Assembly (NCBI GenBank): GCA_003554965.1
Contig: PWHR01000007.1
Span: 1 to 64,000, forward strand
Reading direction: 5' to 3'
DNA from: Thermoplasmata archaeon
GTDB taxonomy: Archaea > Thermoplasmatota > Thermoplasmata > Halarchaeoplasmatales > Halarchaeoplasmataceae
DNA length: 64,000 nucleotides
In this document: in pieces, positions 45,700 to 55,089 of the stretch
Numbering within the stretch: position 1 is the stretch's first letter
Layout: every line of letters starts with the position of its first letter
Notes under the pieces: model-generated
Database searches by the model: none
The model's input: only the letters and a program-made list of their open reading frames with translations
Told to the model about the DNA's origin: nothing
Program-made: the position numbers and the translations under genes

Positions 45700-46977
45700 T
45701 TACTCATCTAAGTCAAAAAGAGATCTAGCGACTTCGACGACCTCTTCATCTTCCTCTATAGAAGCGTTTTTTAAACTGTTAACGGGATCGTGAAGTATCT
45801 TCTCCGCGATGCTTCTGGTCGCTTCGTCGATTATCTCCCTTTCTTCACTGGATAATCCACCATTTTCAGCTTCTAACATCCTCAATGCCTTCTCCACTTC
45901 CCTCTCCCTGACTTCCTCCGCCTTCCTGTATATGTTCTTCACGATCTCTTCTGCGTTCTTTTCCTTGTACTTTTTCATCAACTTCTTCAGTTCCTGGTCC
46001 ACGATCTCTTTGACCTTCTCCTTCTCTTTCTCCCTCCTCTCCTCGTTCTCTTCCAACATACAATTCAAGCTGTCCAGATCGAAAAGTTCCACACGATCTA
46101 GTTCTCCCACGTTTGCGTCGACGTCCCTTGGATTCGCCAGATCGAGTATGAGTGTTTTACCTTCGATCTTGTCTTCCAGGTCCTCCTTATCAAATATCAC
46201 ATCTCCGGCTGAAGTGGCGCTTATCACCACGTCGACTTCAGTAAATAGATCTATGTTATGTTCGCTGGCTAGGGCCTTTCCTCCCACTTTTTCCGCCACC
46301 TTTCGAGCCTTGCTCAGATCTTTATCAGTTATATATACAGAATCGTAACCTCTTTTCTTCAATGACTTGCTCACCAATTCTGCCACATCCCCCGCTCCGA
46401 TCATAGCAAATTCCGCATCCTCCACATCATCTAGATTTTTCTCCGCAAACCTGATCGCCGCGGATCCGATCGATCTAGGTCCAGAATTTATCTCCGTTTC
46501 ATTCCTGACCCTTTTTCCCACGTGCACCGCCTTCTCCAAGGCAGGATTCAGTACGCTCCCAGAAAATCCATTTTCTACGCAGTGTTCAAAAGTGTCGGCG
46601 ACCTGGCCCAATATCTCGTCCTCTCCAGATACCATGGAAACCATGCCAGACGAAACTTCAAAGAGGTGCTGAAGAGCATCCAATCCTCTCAATATATCGA
46701 TATTCTCAGAATCTTCAGAACCTAAAAATTCTTCAGCCGTTTCACCCAACGTTTCTTCGTCTACTCCTACTTCAGAGATCGTTAGGTAGACTTCCACCCT
46801 GTTGCACGTCTGCAGTATGCCGACCTCGTCCACCCATCCTTTATCCAGTAGTTCTACGCATGCCGCAGATTCATCTTTGAAGGATGCCACTTCCAACTCT
46901 TCAACGCTGGCACGATGATGGGATATTGTCAAACATATGATCCGATCCAAGAACTCCTGCTTCATCGTCGTCACCAT
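45700..46977 (-). CDS. hemA: Glutamyl-tRNA reductase
   Basis: The 425-residue protein has the N-terminal catalytic region TISHHRASVEELE and the active-site C58 in LQTCNRVEVY. An NADPH-binding segment (EFAMIGAGDVAEL) and the helical dimerisation domain (about 310-425) follow. It makes glutamate-1-semialdehyde from glutamyl-tRNA, the first committed step of tetrapyrrole synthesis. It leads the hemA-ahbC-ahbD operon, the first and last steps of the pathway. The start could be ATG 46977 or the internal ATG before KQEFLDR. Confidence 0.93.
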   Translation of the reverse strand: MVTTMKQEFLDRIICLTISHHRASVEELEVASFKDESAACVELLDKGWVDEVGILQTCNRVEVYLTISEVGVDEETLGETAEEFLGSEDSENIDILRGLDALQHLFEVSSGMVSMVSGEDEILGQVADTFEHCVENGFSGSVLNPALEKAVHVGKRVRNETEINSGPRSIGSAAIRFAEKNLDDVEDAEFAMIGAGDVAELVSKSLKKRGYDSVYITDKDLSKARKVAEKVGGKALASEHNIDLFTEVDVVISATSAGDVIFDKEDLEDKIEGKTLILDLANPRDVDANVGELDRVELFDLDSLNCMLEENEERREKEKEKVKEIVDQELKKLMKKYKEKNAEEIVKNIYRKAEEVREREVEKALRMLEAENGGLSSEEREIIDEATRSIAEKILHDPVNSLKNASIEEDEEVVEVARSLFDLDE

Positions 46978-47064
46978 CTTAGGATACTAACATTTAATCC
47001 TTTCTACCTAAATGTAAAAAATAAGAGGGGATGTAGTCCCCTAGATAAACGGACTGTAGTGTAG

Positions 47065-48633
47065 CTAATCCAGCAAGTCCTCTACCACAGGTGCCTCTGC
47101 TATCTCTTCGTCCGGCAGTTCAAGTAATTCGTCAGGTACCGCTTCTTCTATATCTATGCCAAGGCGTTCGGCGACACCGCGTCCCCAGCGTGGATCAGCT
47201 TTGTAAAAATGCACCAGCTGGCGTTTCTGTATGGTCTCATCTACCGGCTCCATATCTTCCGCAAAGTTGTCCATCAGATGCTGGCGCTGTTCTTCACTCA
47301 TCACTTTTCTGAATAGGTCCCCTGGCTGTTTGTAATTGTCGATGCGCTCCTGGGCCTCGTATCTATCCGCATCTCCCGATATCTCAAGGGGAGGTTCCTT
47401 GACAGAGGGATCTTCGACCGGACCACCGAAACTGTTAGGCTCGTAATTGGGTCCCGATCCAAGGTTCCCATCGGCCCTCATGAAGCCGTTCTGATGATAG
47501 TTGTTCTTCTCCGCCTTCTTAGGTTTATTTACAGGTATGTTTTCAAAATTTGTGCCCAAGCGGTAGCGGTGAGCGTCATCATACGAAGGGATACGTCCTT
47601 GAAGCATCTTATCGGGACTATGAGCGATCCCAGGAACAACGTGTGCAGGAGAGAACGCGGCCTCCTCAACATCCTGGAAGAAATTATCCGGGTTCTCATT
47701 CAACTCTAGAGTGCCGATCTCCATCATAGGATAATCCCCGTGCGGCCAAACGCGCGTTAGATCGAACGGATTGATGTGATAATCTTCCGCTTCCTTTTCA
47801 GGCATTATCTGGGCTTTCAAAGTCCAGGTAGGGTAATTGCCTTCTTCGATCGCCTGATAAAGGTCTTCACGATGGTGATGGGGGTTCTCACCGGCAAGCC
47901 GCTTCGCCTCCTCGGGATCGAGATTCTTTATGCCCTGGTCGGTCTTGAAATGGAACTTTACCCAATAGCGCTCTCCTTCCTCGTTGTACAGGGAGAACGT
48001 GTGGCTGGAATAACCGTTCATGTGACGCCAGGTCGCAGGAATCCCCCTATCGCTGAAAAGTATAGTTATCTGATGGAGTGATTCGGGACTCAACGACCAA
48101 AAATCCCACTGAGGGGTAGGATCGTTCAATCCGCTTCCGGGCAATTCCTTTTGAGTATGTATAAAATCAGAGAACTTCGACGGATCTCTTACGAAGAAAA
48201 CCGGAGTGTTGTTTCCAACGAGATCCCAGTTCCCCTCTTCGGTGTAGAACTTTACCGCAAAACCTCTTGGATCCCTTACGGTATCTGGCGACCCTCGAGA
48301 ACCGGCAACGGTCGAAAATCGCACGAAGACGTCGGTTTCTTTTCCCTCTTCAGAGAATAGATCGGCCATGGTATACTTACTTATCTCATCATTGGTGACG
48401 GTGAAGGTACCGAACGCTCCTCCTCCTTTAGCATGGACTATCCTCTCCGGGATCTCCTCTCTATTGAACTGGGCCATCTTCTCCAGATAATGGTAGTCTT
48501 CCATCAGCAAGGGACCTTCAGGTCCGGCGCTTTTGGAATTCTGATTGTCCGGAACGGGTTCTCCAGAATTCGTCGTCAGTGTTTTTCTTTCCTCATCCTC
48601 CTCTACCTTCTCATACTTATCTTCTTTAGCCAT
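47065..48633 (-). CDS. katA: Monofunctional heme catalase
   Basis: The 522-residue small-subunit catalase has distal H67 ([13 protein letters not shown]), the distal Asn in [13 protein letters not shown], and the proximal heme-ligand Tyr in [14 protein letters not shown]. It converts hydrogen peroxide to water and oxygen. The family is mainly bacterial, so transfer is likely. It sits inside the heme gene cluster between ahb/hemA and cbiX and is an obvious consumer of heme. An acidic N-terminal extension ([13 protein letters not shown]) precedes the conserved core. It ends in TAG. Confidence 0.95.
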   Translation of the reverse strand: MAKEDKYEKVEEDEERKTLTTNSGEPVPDNQNSKSAGPEGPLLMEDYHYLEKMAQFNREEIPERIVHAKGGGAFGTFTVTNDEISKYTMADLFSEEGKETDVFVRFSTVAGSRGSPDTVRDPRGFAVKFYTEEGNWDLVGNNTPVFFVRDPSKFSDFIHTQKELPGSGLNDPTPQWDFWSLSPESLHQITILFSDRGIPATWRHMNGYSSHTFSLYNEEGERYWVKFHFKTDQGIKNLDPEEAKRLAGENPHHHREDLYQAIEEGNYPTWTLKAQIMPEKEAEDYHINPFDLTRVWPHGDYPMMEIGTLELNENPDNFFQDVEEAAFSPAHVVPGIAHSPDKMLQGRIPSYDDAHRYRLGTNFENIPVNKPKKAEKNNYHQNGFMRADGNLGSGPNYEPNSFGGPVEDPSVKEPPLEISGDADRYEAQERIDNYKQPGDLFRKVMSEEQRQHLMDNFAEDMEPVDETIQKRQLVHFYKADPRWGRGVAERLGIDIEEAVPDELLELPDEEIAEAPVVEDLLD

Positions 48634-48723
48634 AAATTATCACGGGATTATAGGTAATGATTTCCTGATACTTGTAATTTTCTCACGTACAAAAATTTTT
48701 AACTATGTTTCCAATCTCTACCC

Positions 48724-49101
48724 ATGACAGAAATAGGCGTGATCCTTTTCAGCCACGGCAGCAGGAGAGAAGCATCCAATCTGGCTTTCAAAAATTTGGT
48801 GGATCGCATAGATGATGAGGAACATCCCATGGTACGACCCGCTTTTCTAGAATTCACCGAACCAGATCTTAAAGATGCGGTAAAAGCCTTGAAATCTCAC
48901 GACATTTCTAAAATAGTGATCGTCCCAGTATTTTTGTTCCCGGGCAATCACGTGGAAAAGGACCTGCCGAATCTAGTAGAGGAGTTGAGAAGAGAGCATG
49001 AAAAAATCGATTTTACGATCACCGACGTCCTAGCTTCCCATCCAAAATTTAGAGAGTTGATAGAAGAAAGGATCAAAGAGGGACTGGACCAGACAGACTA
49101 G
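48724..49101 (+). CDS. cbiX: CbiX-type sirohydrochlorin chelatase (short form)
   Basis: The 125-residue single-domain chelatase has the N-terminal active site LFSHGSRR and the second His in VFLFPGNHVEKDLP. Short CbiX forms act as homodimers and insert Co or Fe into sirohydrochlorin. Here, in a heme cluster without cobalamin genes, the iron reaction giving siroheme is likely. It is the only plus-strand gene of the cluster. It is divergent from the catalase gene (TATA-like TTTTTAACT near 48695) and overlaps the end of ahbB by 4 bp tail to tail. Confidence 0.9.
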   Translation: MTEIGVILFSHGSRREASNLAFKNLVDRIDDEEHPMVRPAFLEFTEPDLKDAVKALKSHDISKIVIVPVFLFPGNHVEKDLPNLVEELRREHEKIDFTITDVLASHPKFRELIEERIKEGLDQTD

Positions 49102-49565
49102 ATCCTGACCCCGGTCTTCTTTAATTCTCTAGTGCTGTAAACCGCCTGGTAGTCCTCTTCTTCCACGCCTATACTGTCGGCGATCTTCTCCGCGATCTTT
49201 TCGCACTTTTCTTTGGAGTCGGAATGTATCATGGTGTAGAGGCTGTAATCCCACTTTCCCTCTTTTTTAGGCCTCCTGTAACAGTGAGTTACCTCTTCAA
49301 AAGCGGAGGCGATATTACCTGCTTCATCCACCCTTTCCTCTTCGATATCCCAAACCACCATAGCGTTAGCTTTGAACCCGATCTTTCTATGATTTAAAGA
49401 GGCTCCGAACCTCCTGTAAACACCTTCATCTTTCAACTTCTCAAGCCTTGTTAGAACTTCCTCTTCCTCCAGGTCCAATCTAGAAGCTACTTCCTCGTAG
49501 GGCCTCTTTACCAAAGGTATACCGTCCTGTACTTCTTTCAGTATATCTCTGTCTATCTCATCCAT
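49098..49565 (-). CDS. ahbB: AhbB: siroheme decarboxylase subunit (Lrp/AsnC-like)
   Basis: The 155-residue protein has an AsnC-like winged helix (IDRDILKEVQDGIPLVKRPY) followed by the AhbB/NirH-type domain with VTHCYRRPKKEGKWDYSLYT. With AhbA it forms the heterodimer that removes two acetate carboxyls from siroheme. It is the last gene of the long minus-strand operon and overlaps ahbA by 8 bp. It ends in TAG. Confidence 0.9.
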   Translation of the reverse strand: MDEIDRDILKEVQDGIPLVKRPYEEVASRLDLEEEEVLTRLEKLKDEGVYRRFGASLNHRKIGFKANAMVVWDIEEERVDEAGNIASAFEEVTHCYRRPKKEGKWDYSLYTMIHSDSKEKCEKIAEKIADSIGVEEEDYQAVYSTRELKKTGVRI

Positions 49566-50031
49566 CTTTTACCTCCTCTAGATCGAGATCGACGTGAAGT
49601 TTGTACTTTTTCTCCTTTGGCAGGTTCAGCACATCTTCAGGTTCTATCCGCTGTTCTATCTCTTCTATCAGAGCATTCAATCTCTCTTCAGTTTCTGCAT
49701 GAAGCGTGAACCAGAGATTGTAGTCCGCGGTCCTTTCATAGTTGTGCGTGACACCATCATATCGGTTGATGATCTCTGCAGCTTCTTCTATCCGCTCATC
49801 TTCGATCTTGACCGCGACTAGAGTACTGGCTTCGTATCCCACTTCGCTGGATCTTATCTTAGGGGAGATATTTCTGATCAATCCTTCTTCACTCAGTGCA
49901 CTGATCCTCTCTATCGCTTCTACTTCGTTTATCCCTAACTCCTCACCTATCTCGCGGAACGGCCTCCTTCTTAGTGGAAAATCTTTCTGTATTCTTTTCA
50001 TCAGTTCTCTATCCGTCTCATCGATCTTCAC
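49558..50031 (-). CDS. ahbA: AhbA: siroheme decarboxylase subunit (Lrp/AsnC-like)
   Basis: The 157-residue paralogue of AhbB has a winged helix (DRELMKRIQKDFPLRRRPF) and the catalytic-type segment GVTHNYERTADYNLWFTLHA. It pairs with AhbB in making didecarboxysiroheme. It overlaps the cobA-hemD gene by 14 bp and ahbB by 8 bp, consistent with coupled translation of the two subunits. Assignment of A versus B follows sequence pattern (THNYER in A, THCYRR in B) and gene order. Confidence 0.9.
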   Translation of the reverse strand: MKIDETDRELMKRIQKDFPLRRRPFREIGEELGINEVEAIERISALSEEGLIRNISPKIRSSEVGYEASTLVAVKIEDERIEEAAEIINRYDGVTHNYERTADYNLWFTLHAETEERLNALIEEIEQRIEPEDVLNLPKEKKYKLHVDLDLEEVKDG

Positions 50032-51433
50032 CAGGGATCACCTCTTCGAAAAAATACCTTAGGTCGGGTTTTTCCATCTCGTAATTCACGTCCACACCCT
50101 TCTCCTTCAAAAAATCCGAGCACTTCGGACCTATCGATATCACGAAGGACGTGTTAAGGTGTGAGAGGAAACGCTCCTCCTCATCACGATCAAGATCTTG
50201 GATCAACAACTTCAACATACCTGAACTGGTCAGTATAGTAAAATCTGGAGCCTCAGTTTCATACTTTTTCAATATCTTACCTACCGTTCTTTCCGACACC
50301 TTGACACGATAGGCATCCTTATTGACCGCTCCCTTCATCTCATCCTCAGCGAGCGAGGAACGAAGAGCTAGAACGCTTTCTTCTTCCACACCCATGTCTT
50401 TCAACAGTTCTTCCATCCCGTCACTGTTCTGTGGTGAAGGTATCGATACATCTTTACAGCCTTGCTCCTTCAACGCTTCCGCGGTTTTTTCCCCTATTGC
50501 CACAGCTTTTATGTTGGAAATATCTATGATCTCAGAAACGATCTTCACGCTTTCAGTACTCATGAAACAGATGAATCTCCAGTCCTTCGACAGGAGTCCG
50601 TCCAGTCCCTCCACGGGTTCGGAACGCATTATCTCGTACACTTTTGGGATCCCGCCGGAGGTCTCTATCATGCCTTCTGTGATCTTTTTCTTACCCTCCG
50701 GTCGGAACAGAGCGACTTCAGTTCCCTTCATCCTGAGGACTCTCTCGACCACGTCGCCGGCGATCAATAATCCCGGAGATCCGATACCGAAACGCTCCTT
50801 CAATTCCGTGATCCTTGACAGTTCTCCGACCAATAGACGCTCATCTTCTGTAGAACCGGAGGAGATCAGTGCCGAAAAAGTCTCTTCGGTCATACCTCCT
50901 TGGATAAGCTTTTCAACCACTGTTTGAAGGTTTCCAAGCGTCATCAGCACCACGGCGGTATCGTTGACGCACTCCCATTCCGGGTCGGAACCTCCGGCGC
51001 CGTAACCCGTGAGTAAGGAAACGCTGGATGAAAAATCCCGGTGTGTCAAAGGGATACCATAAAGAGGTGGAACCGAAATAGAGGAAGAAAGACCAGGGAC
51101 TATCTCGACGTCGATGCCTTTCTCCCTAAGAAATTCGTATTCCTCTCCGCCTCTGCCGAAGACGACCGGATTACCTCCTTTCAATCTACATACATCGTGA
51201 CCTTCTTCAGCTTTCTCGACCATCAGCTTGTTTATCCTTCTCTGCTTGTCGGATTCGCCCGGTTTTTTGCCCACGTAGATAACTTCTCCGTCTTCGACCA
51301 ATTGAAGCAGCTTCTCATCCACTAGATTATCGTAAAGTACGTGATCGCATCTTTTAAGAAGTTCGCGAGCTTTCACTGTCAGCAATTCTGGATCCCCGGG
51401 TCCTGCACCGACAAGATAAACCTTTCCACTCAT
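50018..51433 (-). CDS. cobA-hemD: Uroporphyrinogen-III C-methyltransferase fused to uroporphyrinogen-III synthase
   Basis: The 471-residue protein has two enzymes in line. Residues 1-240 are the SAM-dependent methyltransferase (VYLVGAGPGDPELLTVKA, CRLKGGNPVVFGRGGEE, GIPLTHRD) that makes precorrin-2. Residues about 250-471 are the uroporphyrinogen-III synthase (VALFRPEGKK, CFMSTESVKIV, FTILTSSGMLKLL). The fusion channels uroporphyrinogen-III straight to the siroheme branch. Its ATG follows the hemC TGA directly. Confidence 0.92.
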   Translation of the reverse strand: MSGKVYLVGAGPGDPELLTVKARELLKRCDHVLYDNLVDEKLLQLVEDGEVIYVGKKPGESDKQRRINKLMVEKAEEGHDVCRLKGGNPVVFGRGGEEYEFLREKGIDVEIVPGLSSSISVPPLYGIPLTHRDFSSSVSLLTGYGAGGSDPEWECVNDTAVVLMTLGNLQTVVEKLIQGGMTEETFSALISSGSTEDERLLVGELSRITELKERFGIGSPGLLIAGDVVERVLRMKGTEVALFRPEGKKKITEGMIETSGGIPKVYEIMRSEPVEGLDGLLSKDWRFICFMSTESVKIVSEIIDISNIKAVAIGEKTAEALKEQGCKDVSIPSPQNSDGMEELLKDMGVEEESVLALRSSLAEDEMKGAVNKDAYRVKVSERTVGKILKKYETEAPDFTILTSSGMLKLLIQDLDRDEEERFLSHLNTSFVISIGPKCSDFLKEKGVDVNYEMEKPDLRYFFEEVIPGEDR

Positions 51434-52303
51434 TCATACACCTCCTATCTTTTCGATCATCTTTTTCGCGGCCGTCGAGCCGACAGCTGCAGCCTCATCG
51501 ATATCGCCTTCTACGACGACCCGTACACCTTCGCCTGAATGTTCAGCTTCGAGTACGATCTCTTCTCCTTCTATTCTAGCTAGAGTGCCCAAAGGAACGC
51601 TGCAGCCTCTGCCTATCTCGTTCAGGACCGCCTTCTCCGCGGTGATCGCGTACCTGCTCTCTGCATGATCTATAATATTAAGAAGTTCCAAGGTCTTCTC
51701 GTCTTCCTCTCTGCAGGTGACTGTGAGTGCAGCCTGTCCCGGAGCTGGAAGGAAGTCCTTCAATGGGAGCACCTGATCAATCTTATCCGTAACTCCCAAT
51801 CTCTGTAAGCCCGCCTTTGCCAGGACAACCGCGTCGACTTCTTCACCTACTTTTTCGAGCCTCGTCTCCACGTTACCTCTTATCGGAACGACCTCTATGT
51901 CGCTCCTCTGCTGCAGCAGCTGTTCTTTTCTTCTGGGACTGCCCGTCCCGATCTTCGCTCCGGCCTTCAGATCTTCCAGTTCAGCTCCGACTAGAACGTC
52001 TTCAGGTCCCAACCTTTCAGTTACCGCTCCGACCCGTATCTCGCTTGGAAGGTCGGTCGGTACATCCTTTGAGCTGTGTACCGCAAAATCGATCTCTCCC
52101 TGGACAAGAGCTCTGTCCAGCTCTCTCGTAAAGACGCCCACTTCGTCTATATCTTTGATGGATCTCCATTTTTCAGTATCACCAAGAGTTTGAAGATCGA
52201 TGATCTCGAACTCGGAGTCGCTCCTTTTTTCCAGTTGTTTTACGACCTCTTCAGTCTGCGTGGTCGACAGTTTGCTCTTTCTGGTACCGACTCTGTACTT
52301 CAT
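51434..52303 (-). CDS. hemC: Porphobilinogen deaminase (hydroxymethylbilane synthase)
   Basis: The 289-residue protein has [15 protein letters not shown], the [12 protein letters not shown] active-site Asp region, [12 protein letters not shown], and the dipyrromethane-binding Cys in GRGCSVPLG. It links four porphobilinogens into hydroxymethylbilane for HemD. It overlaps hemL by 4 bp and abuts cobA-hemD. It is somewhat shorter at the C-terminus than bacterial forms of about 310 residues. Confidence 0.94.
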   Translation of the reverse strand: MKYRVGTRKSKLSTTQTEEVVKQLEKRSDSEFEIIDLQTLGDTEKWRSIKDIDEVGVFTRELDRALVQGEIDFAVHSSKDVPTDLPSEIRVGAVTERLGPEDVLVGAELEDLKAGAKIGTGSPRRKEQLLQQRSDIEVVPIRGNVETRLEKVGEEVDAVVLAKAGLQRLGVTDKIDQVLPLKDFLPAPGQAALTVTCREEDEKTLELLNIIDHAESRYAITAEKAVLNEIGRGCSVPLGTLARIEGEEIVLEAEHSGEGVRVVVEGDIDEAAAVGSTAAKKMIEKIGGV

Positions 52304-53577
52304 GAAAGTACCTCTAGCGATCTTTCAACCGCTTCTACAGTTCTTTCTAGGTCCTCTTCAGTGTGAAGGTGGGTCAAAAAGCTCGTTTCGAACTGAGAAG
52401 GCGGGAAGTACACGCCTCTCTTGGCCAGCTCTCGGTGAAGATCGTTGTATCCCTCCAGGTCGCACCTCTTCACGTCCTGCTTGTTTTTCACTTCATCCTG
52501 GTCCGTCAAGAATAGGGAGAACATAGAAGAGATGCCCTGGACCAGAACATCTTCTCCTGCAAGCCCCTCTCTCAACTTACTCCTGAGTTCTTCACCTTTC
52601 CTGTTCGCTTTCTCTATCACGTTCTCTTCCTCGAGGATCTTTAGCGCTTGTATACCCGCAGATACCACAACTGGATTCGCGCTGAAAGTGCCTGCCTGGT
52701 AAACGTCTCCGGAGGGCGAGACTTCCTCCATGATATCCTCCCGTCCGCCGAAGATACCGATCGGGAAGCCGCCGCCTCCTATCTTGCCCAAAGTGGTCAG
52801 GTCGGGCTCTATACCGAAGTGTTCCTGTGCACCTCCACTGGAGACCCTGAATCCGGTTATCACCTCGTCGAAGATCAGGAGTGATCCGTTTGCCTCGGTG
52901 AGATCACGTAATAAGTTCAAGAAGTTCGGTTCAGGGGGTATGCATCCATAATTCCCAGTTATGGGTTCAGCGATGATACACGCTATCTCGTCACCTTTCT
53001 CTTCGAAGACCTTCTTCATTTTCTCCTCATCATTCCAAGGAACCACTATAGTGTGTTTGGCGAAATCTTCTGGAACTCCTAAAGAATCGGGTGAACCGTG
53101 CGTGGAAGCTCCGCTTCCCGCCTCTATCAGGACCGAATCGTGAGCTCCGTGAAAGCCGCCGCTGAACTTGACTATCTTGTCTCTTCCCGTGTAGCCTCTC
53201 GCCAATCTGATCGCCGACATCGTAGCTTCGGTACCGGTATTGACCAATCGGACCTTATCTATACTTCCGAACCTCTCCACCAATCTTCTTCCGAACTCGA
53301 TACCATCTTCACAGGGTGTACCGAAAGCCCATCCTTTCTCGATCTGCTCGACGACTTTTTCCTTGAGCTTTGGATGTACGTGCCCGAATATCATCGGTCC
53401 GAAAGCGAGAGAGTAATCTATGAATTCGTTACCCTGTATATCGACCAATTTGTTACCTTCGCCTCTCTCCATGAATATCGGGAAAGGGTCGTACGCTCTC
53501 GCGGGGCTGTTCACTCCGCCTACGAAGTATTTCTTTGCTTCCTCAAATCTTTCCTCAGACTTCTCAAATCTTTCCAT
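52300..53577 (-). CDS. hemL: Glutamate-1-semialdehyde 2,1-aminomutase
   Basis: The 425-residue PLP enzyme has [16 protein letters not shown] at the N-terminus, [13 protein letters not shown], and the PLP-lysine in [14 protein letters not shown]. It makes 5-aminolevulinate from glutamate-1-semialdehyde produced by HemA. Length is normal for the family. Its start overlaps hemB by 14 bp and its stop overlaps hemC by 4 bp. Confidence 0.95.
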   Translation of the reverse strand: MERFEKSEERFEEAKKYFVGGVNSPARAYDPFPIFMERGEGNKLVDIQGNEFIDYSLAFGPMIFGHVHPKLKEKVVEQIEKGWAFGTPCEDGIEFGRRLVERFGSIDKVRLVNTGTEATMSAIRLARGYTGRDKIVKFSGGFHGAHDSVLIEAGSGASTHGSPDSLGVPEDFAKHTIVVPWNDEEKMKKVFEEKGDEIACIIAEPITGNYGCIPPEPNFLNLLRDLTEANGSLLIFDEVITGFRVSSGGAQEHFGIEPDLTTLGKIGGGGFPIGIFGGREDIMEEVSPSGDVYQAGTFSANPVVVSAGIQALKILEEENVIEKANRKGEELRSKLREGLAGEDVLVQGISSMFSLFLTDQDEVKNKQDVKRCDLEGYNDLHRELAKRGVYFPPSQFETSFLTHLHTEEDLERTVEAVERSLEVLS

Positions 53578-54553
53578 CTTTTACCATCTCCTTGGCGAAA
53601 TAGGTTATTATCATGTCCGCACCTGCTCGCTTTATCGAGCAGAGCGATTCCTCTAAAACTTTTTCCGAAAATATATCGTTTTCTACAGAGTTTTTCAGCA
53701 TCTGGTATTCTCCGCTGACGCTGTAGGCAGCCATGGGAACATCGAATCTGTGCGAGGCTTCATTGATTATGTCCAGATAAGGAAGAGCGGGTTTGACCAT
53801 CACTATATCCGCTCCTTCCTGGAGGTCCATCTTTATCTCTTCCATGGGCTGCCCTTCTCCACCGATGCGGTAGTCCATCTGGTACGTATCTCTATTCCTG
53901 AGTCCGGTCGATGCTCCATCTGGAGAACTTTCGGCCGCGTCTCTGAAAGGACCGTAATAATTGCTGGCGAACTTGGCCGAATAGCTCATTATGCCCACGT
54001 CTTCATGACCGTGCTCATCTAGAACATCTCGGATGTATTTTACCTGGTGGTCCATCATCGCTGAAGGAGCGACGAAGTCGGCACCGGCTTCGGCGTGAGA
54101 AAGTGCCGCTTTACCCAAGACCTCAAGACTCTCGTCGTTCAGAAGCTCTCCTTCTTTCACTATACCGCAGTGACCGTGTGAAGTGTAATGACACAGGCAA
54201 ACGTCGGTGAACACTTCGATTTCAGAAAAATCTTTTATGGATCTGACCGCTCTCTGGACTATCCCTTCCTCTTCGTGAGCTAAAGATCCTTTTTCGTCGT
54301 TTTTTTCCGGTATGCCAAATACCAGTACTCCAGGTATGCCCAGCCGATCACACTCCTCTATTTCTTCCTCGAGACTTTCAAGCGTGTGGTGATACTGTCC
54401 TTCCATGCTCGGGATCTCTTCCTTCTCATCCAGTCCTTCTTTTACAAAGACCGGCTGGATAAGATCGGTTTTATTAATTTTTACGTTACTGACGAGTTCT
54501 CTTATCTTCTCGTCTTTCCTGTACCTTCTAAGTCTTTTTTCCGGATATCTCAT
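53564..54553 (-). CDS. hemB: Delta-aminolevulinic acid dehydratase
   Basis: The 329-residue enzyme has the zinc-binding triple Cys in [14 protein letters not shown] (zinc type), and the two Schiff-base lysines in SYSAKFAS and [11 protein letters not shown]. It condenses two 5-aminolevulinates to porphobilinogen. It overlaps sirC by 26 bp upstream and hemL by 14 bp downstream. Confidence 0.95.
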   Translation of the reverse strand: MRYPEKRLRRYRKDEKIRELVSNVKINKTDLIQPVFVKEGLDEKEEIPSMEGQYHHTLESLEEEIEECDRLGIPGVLVFGIPEKNDEKGSLAHEEEGIVQRAVRSIKDFSEIEVFTDVCLCHYTSHGHCGIVKEGELLNDESLEVLGKAALSHAEAGADFVAPSAMMDHQVKYIRDVLDEHGHEDVGIMSYSAKFASNYYGPFRDAAESSPDGASTGLRNRDTYQMDYRIGGEGQPMEEIKMDLQEGADIVMVKPALPYLDIINEASHRFDVPMAAYSVSGEYQMLKNSVENDIFSEKVLEESLCSIKRAGADMIITYFAKEMVKDGKI

Positions 54554-54980
54554 CTTTTATCGCCTCTTTTATCCTTTTAGTCAACGATGGATCTTTTCCT
54601 TTCGTGGTTATAGAGATACTTTCGCCATAGGTTTCAACGACGCCGGGAAAGACTACATCTCCTTTTTCATAATCCCCGGCACAGCTGACTAAAACACCAG
54701 CCTCTTCAGCTTTTTCAGCTATGGTCCTGTTCAAAGCTTCGTCATCGGTGGATGCGATGACCAAAAAATAATCTTCAAGATCTGGGAGTTCATCTTCCTC
54801 CAATTCTCTCTTTTCGAACTCTATCCCGCTTATACCCGGGTCCTTCACATCTATTCCCTTCACCTTCGCTCCCCTGTCTCTTACCTTCCTAGCTCTCCTC
54901 TTACCTACCTCTCCGAGACCCAATATGAGGACATGTTTTCCCTCAAAATCGATGTACAGGGGTAGATACATCGCTCTCAT
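54528..54980 (-). CDS. sirC: Precorrin-2 dehydrogenase, short form
   Basis: The 150-residue protein has a Rossmann motif ILGLGEVGKRRARK and the siroheme-synthase dimer segment SITTKGKDPSLTKRIKEAI. It oxidises precorrin-2 to sirohydrochlorin with NAD. It is shorter than Met8/SirC proteins of about 200 residues and lacks their helical C-terminal domain, so metal insertion must come from CbiX. It is the first gene of the long operon. Confidence 0.88.
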   Translation of the reverse strand: MRAMYLPLYIDFEGKHVLILGLGEVGKRRARKVRDRGAKVKGIDVKDPGISGIEFEKRELEEDELPDLEDYFLVIASTDDEALNRTIAEKAEEAGVLVSCAGDYEKGDVVFPGVVETYGESISITTKGKDPSLTKRIKEAIKDEISGKKT

Positions 54981-55053
54981 CTAACATCGAATGCCTTATA
55001 AAACCTTTGAGAGTTGGTTCGTCTCTACGAGTGATGAAAGACAAACTCAAAAC

Positions 55054-55061
55054 CTTTTATA
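55054..55061 (+). promoter_or_regulatory. TATA box of the helicase-nuclease operon
   Basis: CTTTTATA lies 28 bases upstream of ATG 55090, in the 109-bp divergent space shared with sirC. A near-leaderless transcript is predicted. Confidence 0.5.
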
Positions 55062-55089
55062 GCAAGAAACGGCTCTCGTTATCGGCATC

